Source of the DNA: Cochliopodium minus
Lineage: Eukaryota; Discosea; Himatismenida; Cochliopodiidae
Assembly (NCBI GenBank): GCA_024220525.1
Contig: JAMYWO010000583.1
Span: 1-11,037 of the forward strand
Direction of reading: 5' to 3'
DNA: 11,037 nt
Position 1 is the first letter of the stretch, and every line of letters starts with the position of its first letter. A program made the position numbers and the translations under genes. The notes below the pieces were generated by a model. That model was not told the origin of the DNA. It searched no databases and saw only the letters and a list, made by a program, of their open reading frames with translations. This document shows positions 1 through 6,806 of the stretch, piece by piece.

Positions 1-73
1 TGTTGGGCTTGGCGAAACTTTCTATTACAACTTTGCTAAAACTGCTTCTTTGAATAGTGGTTGGAAATTTTAA
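1..73 (+). CDS. 3' end of a questin oxidase-like gene (second copy), partial
   Basis: This is the last 23 complete codons of a reading frame followed by TAA at 71-73; its 5' part lies outside the window. The nucleotide sequence is the same as 5447-5519, the end of the gene at 4763-5519. The match continues a few bases past the stop, with a different length of the A run, and then breaks. The encoded tail ends in GWKF and belongs to the same family as that gene, whose C-terminal half resembles questin oxidase-like proteins (DUF4243). Identity at the DNA level, not only the protein level, points to a recent duplication or gene conversion. The gene converges on the minus-strand gene ending at 510. 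An AATAAA at 91-96 could serve as a polyadenylation signal, but such a motif is weak evidence in DNA this AT-rich. Confidence 0.6.
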   Translation, partial: VGLGETFYYNFAKTASLNSGWKF

Positions 74-509
74 AAAATTTGAAAGAGATAAATAAAAAAG
101 AACTCGTAAATTATATCAAATTAAATCAATAATTTCTTGATGAGAAACTTTAAATATGAGAAAGTTCAAGAGTTATGAGAGAAAGAAGATATCTCGTAAG
201 ATTTTTCTACTTTTTGAGAAATTATAAAGAGTATTTGTTATTACTGAGCTAATGAACATATATTCTCACACTTCAAAACTTTATTAAACCCTTTGGATCA
301 TTTGACAAATAACAATTCTCTTTTGATTTCTTAAATTGAGGAACATCATCTTAATAACATTTCATTCTTTTCAAAACTCAATTTCAAAATCTCAATTGTT
401 TAATTAGTTGATATTCTTTCTAATCATCAAAAAAAAAAAAAAAGGGAATTGAAGAATTTAAGGTGGATATATGAAAAAAAATTTGAATTGATGAAAAAAT
501 AACTTTTTT
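74..509. other. Convergent 3' intergenic region, no gene seen
   Basis: This stretch separates two convergent gene ends, the plus-strand stop at 71-73 and the minus-strand stop at 510-512. No open frame of note is present. It is AT-rich, with a run of A around 429-443. On the plus strand at about 271-400 one frame reads like a worn leucine-rich repeat (Leu, Asn-Asn-Asn-Ser-Leu-Leu spacing) broken by stops; this is weak. TTTATT at 280-285 reads AATAAA on the minus strand and might end the Hsp70-VWA transcript, but it is far from the stop codon. Confidence 0.5.
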
Positions 510-3318
510 TTAATTATTCTTTTGGATCAATAAAGAAATCTCTTTGAATCTTTGTTTTAATTCCACTCCATCTTTGGCATCCCTATATTGCCCCTTCTCT
601 CCACACAGAGTCAAAAGACGTTGTTTCGATTTTTCAGAAACTTGGAAGCCAATCATGAAAACTTGGGCTTCAGGGAAATTTAAATAAATGGAAGCTATCT
701 CCTCATCCCCATTGTCGCTCATTCCATCAGTAAGAAACAAGACAACAGGTGTATAGAGATCATTTTTATTCAAAAGCAAAACTTCTCTAATGTTGTTGAA
801 AGCATTTTTGAAAGAAGTGCCTCCTCCCATGAACTTGATTTCTTTGAGAACTTCCTGTTTTTTGCTCATCGGTTCTAATCCAACCACTATTTCTGATTTG
901 TGATCATAAATGATCATAGAAACGATATTGCTCTCAACTGTGCTGCATTGCTCCAAGATTTCAGCAGTACATTCTCGAACATGTTGGAATTTTTCCCCAT
1001 CCATAGATCCAGATGAATCCAGACCCAGAATCAAGTGAAAAGGTAAAGATTCTTTGATTTCTTCCTGTTGATCTCTTTGGAACAAATCGAATCTAAGAGG
1101 AGATCTGTAAAGCTCCTTGTTGTCGATTTCAACAGATGCATTCAATTCTGATTCTCCAAAATGGAAGATGGTCTTGACAACAGATTTGTTGTTGATGTTG
1201 GGAGGCAAAATCAAGTTGAATTTAGCCAAACTCACTGAAGTATCAGTAACATAAGTGGGTTTTTTAGTTCCTTCGTACATACAGAAGGAGATTTCCAATT
1301 TATCTCCATTTTTGGCGATTCCGAAAGTATTCTCAATTTTGCTTCCTATAGACACTTTTGTTCCCTCCGTAATGACTTGACTGAAGATGTCTTTACAAAG
1401 AACCTGCTGATTTTGAACGAGTTTTTTTTCGTCTGGATGGATTCCTTGGATGAATGGAGCACAAACAGAAACTCCATAAGTCACAGGAATGATTCTGTTA
1501 TTGACTGAAGGTTTGGTGTGTTGTTTCAAAGCTCCTCTTTATGAAGAAATATTAATAAATAAATTAAATTTAAATAAAAAAATTTAAATAAAAAAATTTA
1601 AATAAAAAAAATTTAAAAAATTGAAAATAAATTTTTTTTTTTTGAAAAAAGGATTTACAAGATGATTGCTTTTCCAGGGTCATTGGGACTGTAGACTGGA
1701 ATATTTTTTTGTTGAAAAAATTTCTCGATTTCGCTTTTGTAAATGTGTGATCCACCAAACCCTCCAACCACAAACACTTTTTGGACTTTGATCTGTTTGA
1801 GGATATCATCGCAGTATTTCTTACTTTTTTCCAAAGAATCTCTGAAAAAATCAAGCATCTTTTTGTTGGGAATTTTGACAGAGTCTTTTTCAAGTGAGAT
1901 AGGATTGTTTGTGTCTTCTGTATGGCCAAGTTGTTGAAATTTCTTCTTCATCGAACTTGGGATATCAATGGTTTGAAATCCATTTGGATCATTTTGCTCA
2001 TCTTCTCCAAATTCTTCCTTGATATTTGCCCAGTTATTGAGAAAAGTGTAGTAGTTCTTGTCCATCTTCAAAACTTCGTTTTTGTCGTAAGCATTGCTGG
2101 CAAAGTTACCTCTGAGATGATCACACAACCACTCAACAAACTTGAGATCGACATAAGCACCACCAGCAGAACCACCAGAACTCTTGATAAGTTGATTAAG
2201 TTGACCACCTAATAAATTTTTTAAAATATGTGTTAACAAAAACATCAGTATCGACTTGGAAAAATCAAAATCAATTCATAATTTTTTTTTTACCAATCAT
2301 TTCATAAACCGAAATGTCTATTGTACCTCCTCCAGCATCAAGTAGAAGAAAGACATCCCTCTCTTTGATCCATACTTTTCCTTCTTTGCTTTGAAATACA
2401 TGCACAGCTGCAGCTTCAGGCTCCAACATGAATTCAAAGTGTTTGGGATTGTATTCAAGTTCCTTGATGATTCCTGCTCTCTGGCAAGCTTCTCTCATCA
2501 TGTATTTCATTTTGTCGGTCCAAATGGCAGGTACAGTGATGACACACTTCAATCTATCTTTCTTGAGATTTTCGATGTATTTCTTATTCTTGAGGTATGC
2601 AATGATATCTTTTTTCACCAATTTGAGAAAATCTCCAATTATATTGACTACTGGGATCTTTCTCCCTCTCATTTCGATGAAAGGCATTTCATCATTTTTC
2701 CTTGGAAGTGGCTTATTAGGTGGGTTTTTCACTGGTGTGTTATTTGTTGGTGGGTTCTTTTTTGGTGAGTTGTTTCCTGATGAATTCTTTTTTGGAGGAT
2801 TCTTCACTGATTGATTGTTTCCTTGTGGGCTCTTCATTGGCAAATTTTTGATTGGAGAGTTCGGTTGATTGATTCCTGGTGCAAGGTTAGTTCTGTTGGA
2901 TGGCCTGCTCAAGGTTGGCTTTTCATCGTTATAATTGAGGAACATCTTGAAATTATCAATCAAATAGTAATCATTTCTCTCTTTCTCATCCAATTTTTGA
3001 TATTTGTTTTCTGCCTCATCTCCCCATGCAACAGGTTCCAACTCCTTGTTATCTCCATTGAAAAATTTTTTTTTGTAAAGCAAAACTGTTTTGTTTTTGT
3101 ATCCTGAAAATTTTCCCCACTTTGTGACAACATCCTCAATCTCTTTGGTTGCGATACCATATCCAGTTCTTTTGGTACCTAACAAGGGAAAAAATTAGTT
3201 TAGGAAAAATTGTGTTATAACAGATGTTGTGAAGATGTTTTGTTTTTTTTTTTTTTTTACCAAAATCGATGACAATTACACCATCAATAGTTTCCCAAAA
3301 TTTTATTTCTTCATTCAT
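510..3318 (-). CDS. HSPA12-type Hsp70 ATPase fused to a C-terminal VWA domain (four exons)
   Basis: The exons are 3318-3261, 3178-2294, 2208-1659 and 1536-510. The introns (82, 85 and 122 nt) all start GT and end AG, and the splice gives one frame of 839 residues plus TAA. The start is the only ATG ahead of the first Hsp70 motif. Residues 16-30 hold phosphate-1 loop IDFGTKRTGYG. VPAIWTD at 235-241 and EPEAAA at 272-277 are typical of HSPA12. Phosphate-2 loop DAGGGTIDIS is at 300-309, GGSAGGAYVD at 326-335 and adenosine motif VGGFGGS at 462-468. The junction at 498-499 restores the HSPA12 pattern AIILGAL, followed by TYGVSV and a beta-rich region to about 655. About 104-183 is a Pro/Asn/Lys-rich insertion. 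VWA spans about 664-835, with MIDAS residues DSSGS 671-675, Thr738 and Asp768 all present. No signal peptide or membrane segment is seen, so it is probably cytosolic. An ATP-regulated scaffold or sensor is my inference; the partner is unknown. Confidence 0.88.
1569..1611. repeat. Three tandem 14-bp AT units inside intron 3 of the Hsp70-VWA gene
   Basis: The unit TTTAAATAAAAAAA occurs three times in a row (1569-1582, 1583-1596, 1597-1611), the third with one extra A. It fills about a third of the 122-nt intron (1537-1658). It is probably replication slippage with no coding role. Because it lies in the intron that joins the Hsp70 and VWA halves, it could cause assembly or splicing trouble there. 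Confidence 0.8.
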
Positions 3319-3535
3319 TTTTTTGAAAACGAGATTTTTAAGTTTTTTTTTTTTTTCTTTTTGAAAAAATAATTTTGATTAAAAAGCATAATGTTATGAC
3401 AATTATGCCAATCAAAATCATGGAATTTAATTCAAAAGAAAAAAAAAAAGAAAAAATGTGCATTCTAGATTAAAAGCATAATGTTATGATAATTATGAAT
3501 TATAAACTAATACAAAAGAAAAAAAAAAAGAAAAA
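3319..3535. promoter_or_regulatory. Divergent promoter region between the Hsp70-VWA gene and the 3536 gene
   Basis: Two start codons point away from each other across this 217-bp gap, ATG 3318 on minus and ATG 3536 on plus, so both promoters must lie here or overlap the genes. The right half is a tandem duplication (separate entry). Each copy contains an inverted repeat with arms CATAAT and ATTATG (3387-3407 and 3477-3497), within which CATAA-TG-TTATG is a second, tighter palindrome. The two 21-bp elements differ at one base. Paired palindromes in a shared promoter could be binding sites for a dimeric factor. That is inference; there is no motif I can name. Confidence 0.5.
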
Positions 3536-3550
3536 ATGAGTATTCTAGAT
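3378..3550 (+). repeat. Tandem duplication of about 80-90 bp carrying a start codon
   Basis: Copy 1 (3378-3470) and copy 2 (3469-3550) share a first block with the CATAATGTTATG palindrome, a diverged middle, and a final block of A-rich leader, ATG and TTCTAGAT. The final blocks are offset by exactly 80 bp. The leader just before ATG is identical in both. Copy 1 has ATG at 3456-3458 but runs into TAA after five codons (Met-Cys-Ile-Leu-Asp). Copy 2 has ATG at 3536 and continues (Met-Ser-Ile-Leu-Asp-Leu). The gene therefore has its 5' end duplicated, with the upstream copy reduced to a decoy or short upstream frame. Confidence 0.85.
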
Positions 3551-3907
3551 TTGAAAAACAAGTATTCAAAGCTTTTGTCCACTTGCTCTCAAATTGACCA
3601 ACAAAATACCAACGGAAGTTTCCCATTGTATACATATCTTCTCACCAGAATTTTGTTCGAGAAACATGATGAGGAAGAATATTTGGATAGAGCCTTGGTG
3701 GTGGGAAGATTGGATGAGATTAACCTGAAGGAGACGTCTGAGAGGATATTGGAAAGGGTGAAACAAAAGGGAGGACAATATATCGATGTGGAGAATCAAA
3801 AAGAGAAAATGTGCAACAACATAATAGCAGGTGTACAATTTGTGATGGATTGTAAGAAGATAGGAGGTGCATTATTTGAATTTAACATAGATAGGCAAAT
3901 CAAATAA
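3536..3907 (+). CDS. Unrecognised protein or first exon of the broken 3536-5519 locus
   Basis: An open frame of 123 codons runs from ATG 3536 to TAA 3905-3907. The start is supported by the duplicated A-rich leader directly upstream. Base use is clearly coding-like, with more G and fewer A/T runs than the flanks. The product is soluble, with no signal peptide or membrane segment. It is rich in Lys, Glu and Asp, and the part around residues 30-75 looks helical. I do not recognise a family. It might be the diverged N-terminal part of the questin oxidase-like gene whose C-terminal exons lie at 4763-5519, but it lacks the His-rich N-terminal motifs I expect there. Possible donors GTGTAC (from about 3831) and GTGCAT (from about 3866) would shorten it if it is an exon. 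Alternatively it is a short complete gene or a fragment. Confidence 0.5.
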   Translation: MSILDLKNKYSKLLSTCSQIDQQNTNGSFPLYTYLLTRILFEKHDEEEYLDRALVVGRLDEINLKETSERILERVKQKGGQYIDVENQKEKMCNNIIAGVQFVMDCKKIGGALFEFNIDRQIK

Positions 3908-4762
3908 TTAATAGTTAATTTTTTTCAACGAAAAGTGATTAAAAAAAATTTGTTTTTGATTGAATGAAATAAAGATACTATAACAAGGGAGGAGATTCCA
4001 ATTTCATCATCGTGGGCAACAGCGAAAATCACAGGGAATCATATTGCGTTGCTCCTGCTTTGTATAATGGAGATGCTTTCCTTTCGATTGGGAAACTATG
4101 TACCTATAAACCACAGATTATTCTTGAAAAACCAAAACAAAATTTGTGCATTATATTGTGATAAACTTTCAAAAGAGAAATTAAAAAATTTTAAACCACA
4201 TACCTTGAAAAATACTCTTTTATACAACTTTTGCTCTCGAAGAATACCCTCAATCTTTTCAACCAACAAAACAACCAACACCAAAGAAGAAGGGAAGAAA
4301 GAAGGATTTTTTGTGTTATATTTGGGCATAAAGATGAATTACTTACTTATCTCCATTTCCTTCATATTATTTTCAACAAGAAGATTTTCTTCGATCAATA
4401 ATTAAGAAAGAAGAAGATTTGGAAATGGTCGAGGAAGAGACATTCACATAATAAATTTCATGTTGCTCATGATGATAGCAATTGTAACTGGCAATAATTT
4501 TTTTAACAAAAAAATCAAAAAAGCCTTTTTTTTTTTAATATTTCAAATTTTTGTTAGCAAATTTATGGAATGTAGAAATATTGGATCTATTGGTAAACTG
4601 ATAGATTACAAATCACATTATGAATTTCTTCAAAAATTTATCACGTATTTAATTTTGGAGAATGAATTCAGAAACAAAAATTAATCTCTGTGGAGAATAT
4701 ATCAAATAAAGATTTAAAACAAATTTCAATAGCACTCAAAATAAACACCTCATTGACTTCTA
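3908..4762. other. Gap with coding-like fragments and no complete gene
   Basis: The introns resolved in this window are 63-317 nt, so 855 nt without a clean exon is unusual. Several short pieces look coding by composition: 3972-4163 (separate entry); about 4215-4325 in frame with the peptide ALEEYPQSFQP followed by a Lys/Arg-rich stretch; about 4374-4448 in the same frame with IIKKEEDLEMVEEE and then TAA; and a leucine-rich-repeat remnant at 4671-4790. The second and third pieces are separated by in-frame stops and I could not find a GT-AG intron that joins them in frame. Either this holds a real gene with splice sites I misread, or it is the decayed middle of a former gene. Confidence 0.45.
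3972..4163 (+). pseudogene. Coding-like fragment or unplaced internal exon
   Basis: Following a plausible acceptor (AATAAAG, about 3965-3971) one frame stays open for about 63 codons to TGA near 4161-4163. It has balanced codon use and includes FIIVGNSENHRESY and YNGDAFLSIG. The flanks are AT-rich and noncoding in look. No ATG begins it, so it would have to be an internal exon, but I could find no donor after it or acceptor frame before it that links it convincingly to 3536-3907 or to 4763-5057. I do not recognise the family. It may belong to the same broken locus. Confidence 0.35.
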
Positions 4763-4790
4763 TTGATATTAGAGAATCAAAAAATTTTTG
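4671..4790 (+). pseudogene. Frameshifted leucine-rich-repeat remnant
   Basis: Read with two single-base frame changes, this stretch gives an almost standard ribonuclease-inhibitor or NLR-type repeat: ETKINLCGEYI (frame starting 4671), then SNKDLKQISIALKINTSL and TSIDIR (frame starting 4702), then ENQKI in the frame of the next exon. The pattern of aliphatic residues with ALKINTSLTSIDI is characteristic of leucine-rich repeats found in amoebae. In no single frame does it stay open. This suggests a decayed LRR gene piece, possibly inserted into or abutting the questin oxidase-like locus. I saw no intact LRR gene in the window. Confidence 0.5.
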
Positions 4791-5519
4791 ATTTGTCAAT
4801 TGAAAAAGCTTCCCCAAAAGATTACCCATTAATTCAACCTTATCGATCGAAAAAGAATGAATGGATTTTCGGAGAAAGTAAAGCAGTGAAAAACAATTCA
4901 TATGCTTTTGAAAAAATTTCAAAGTATGATCTAAATGTGATAGATAATCCACAGAACGCCCAAAAGATGATGAACACTATGATGAAGCTCGCCTACTTTA
5001 TCGGATTGGATCACTTTTTTGTTATTCATTTGGTTACTTCTTTTAGGGCTATTAAAAGTAAACATACTTTTTTTTTTTATCTCATTCTGTTCAATAATTT
5101 TTCAAAATTGAAATTCAATTTTCAATTCAATCAATAATATATTTTATAATAAATTTTATTTATTCAATTAATTAATTAAAAAAAAAGATGTTCAGAGATA
5201 TCTTTGGAAAATCAATAAAAATGCTCATTTTTCTTTGATCAACAACTACTGGAGATCAGTGCTGATATCCTACCTAGTCCTGCAAAGACCAGAAGTGAAC
5301 ATAGAAAGAACTATTGAACACAAAGACTTTGATTGGGATAAAGTGATCAAAAGCTTGTTTGTCAGGGAAGGTGTTGACGAACATACTCTAAAACTTGTTT
5401 ATGTTGCTTACGAGGAATACAAGGAAGTCAAAGAAGATAAACATCTTGTTGGGCTTGGCGAAACTTTCTATTACAACTTTGCTAAAACTGCTTCTTTGAA
5501 TAGTGGTTGGAAATTTTAA
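4763..5519 (+). CDS. Questin oxidase-like protein (DUF4243), C-terminal half, two exons
   Basis: Exon a is open from 4757 to 5057 and exon b runs 5188-5519 (TAA 5517-5519). The 130-nt intron (GTAAAC...AAAG) restores one frame, with an Asn codon made across the junction. The joined product has DHFFVIHLVTSFRAI, corresponding to the DFFLMHxVT segment of questin oxidase-like enzymes. It then has INNYWRSVLISYLVLQRPEV (family pattern: aromatic, Tyr, Arg-Pro), then a Trp-Asp segment and DEHTLKLVYVAYEEYK, like the conserved DxHxxKxVRA region. Known members (AflY and questin oxidase) catalyse Baeyer-Villiger-type or ring-cleaving oxidations in polyketide pathways; whether this protein is active is unknown. 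The N-terminal half is missing or unrecognised, there is no ATG at the start of exon a, and a TGA lies at 4754-4756. It may be truncated. The end is duplicated at 1-73. Confidence 0.62.
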
Positions 5520-6798
5520 AAAAAATTTGAAACAAACCTTAAAATTTTTAAATAATAATCCTCTTAACCTTTAAAAAATAAAATAAATTCTTAATTACTG
5601 AATAATTCATGCCAACTTATTTAATGGTTTTCCAATTTATCTCCCTTTTAAATTTCACTTTTTTATATATTTTCGAAATTTATTTTGAGATGTTAGACCC
5701 AGTTCAAAACAAAATAATTTTTATAGCCTTCACCCAGGCAAATAAAATTTTTGAGATTTTATTTTTTATTTTTTGATATAAAATTTTATCTTTCTTTTAA
5801 TGATTTAAGAAGTTCTTTTCTTTCTAATTGTATCACCCTCATTTCACTTAAACAACTAACAAATATCCCTATTAAAATTCGAAATTTTATTTTTTTTTAT
5901 TAATTTTTTATTTATTTTATATTTAATTTATTATTTTTTTACTATCAAAATAATTTCCCCTTTCAAAAATTTTTTTGGATTTATTTTTTAAGGACAATTT
6001 ATTAAGAGAAAAGGAATGCAAATTTAGTAAGGAAAATTTTGATGGTTGTATTTTTCAATTTAAACATTCTTTCTTCTAAATTAATTTCTTTAACTTTCAT
6101 TTATTAGAGGTTACAGAATCCAAAATTGATTCAACTTCCTTCTATCCTTAAAGATTTTGAAAATGATGTTGTCAATAAAAATAAAATTCCCCTCAAAAAA
6201 GCCGAAAATAAAAATAAAAAATTAATTATTTAACAAATATTATTTATAGAATTTCAATCTCCTCCTCTGAATTTACAGATTTTTATCAAATTGAGTCTTT
6301 TATTTATCAAAATATTAACAAAAAAATAAATAAATTAATATTATTTTTAATATCTTTCTTCTTTAATAGTTTGAAATTTAGAAGAGAGATTAAATTAAAA
6401 CAATTGAATCTTTTTTTTTTTTTTGAAACAAGGTTTTCCGTATGTATCTGGATATTCCAAAATAAATTCTGTTTTTAATTATGTTTTCTCTTTCTTCAAC
6501 TTTAAAAATATAAATTAAAAAAAATTTATAAAAATAATATAAAATATAAAAAAAAAAATAGGTAAAAAGCCTTTAAAAAAAAAATTTAATAAGATTTCCA
6601 AAAAGAAGATAATTGAAGATGGAGATAATAGGTATTAAAATTATATTGAATATTCTAAAATCAAAAAAAAAAAAATTTATTATTATTGTGGAGATCCAAA
6701 TAATAAAAAAAAAAAAATTTTTTTCATTTTTAACTTTTTATTAACATTTTTATCCCAAATAAAATTATCCTCAAAAGATAATTCTCTGTATGAAATAG
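5520..6798 (+). other. Very AT-rich interval with possible short 5' exons of the ankyrin/IPT gene
   Basis: Most of this stretch is A/T runs with no sizeable frame. Some islands look coding: ATG 5690 with MLDPVQNKIIFIAFTQ; 5990-6044 (DNLLREKECKFSKENFDG); 6108-6200 (RLQNPKLIQLPSILKDFEND and on), preceded by TTATTAG; about 6433-6480 (GFPYVSGYSKINSVFN) after AAACAAG; and 6561-6632 (GKKPLKKKFNKISKKKII and on) after AATAG and before GTATTA. The frame of the downstream gene stays open back to a TAA at 6636-6638 but with no ATG. I could not chain these islands with consistent phases, so they are candidates only. The true start of the gene at 6807 probably lies among them. Confidence 0.35.
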
Positions 6799-6806
6799 GG
6801 GAACAA

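Noticed and set aside
510-1529. A separate VWA gene starting at TTG 1529
   Set aside because: There is no ATG at the start, an acceptor sits just upstream, and the first 150 residues match the HSPA12 C-terminal region and continue the Hsp70 frame.
1570-1929. A 119-codon minus-strand frame rich in Lys and Phe
   Set aside because: It overlaps the Hsp70 exon in the wrong frame and then runs through the intron repeat.
2391-2814. Long plus-strand frames opposite the Hsp70 exon, hydrophobic with Phe/Gly repeats
   Set aside because: They are antisense shadows of the Pro/Asn/Lys-rich insertion and the ATPase core, which carry recognisable motifs on the minus strand.
4096-4329. Minus-strand frame from ATG 4329 with a GTATGTGG donor-like site
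   Set aside because: No matching exon or acceptor was found and no family is recognisable. The plus strand shows equally coding-like peptides, so neither could be called.
6636-6638. TAA as a reassigned Gln codon joining the upstream island to the ankyrin/IPT gene
   Set aside because: All other genes here end at TAA or TGA in expected places and use CAA/CAG for Gln. An intron or noncoding gap is simpler.
5140-6800. A transposon or retroelement in the AT-rich kilobase
   Set aside because: No terminal repeats, target-site duplication or transposase/reverse transcriptase motifs were seen; the similarity is only homopolymer A/T.
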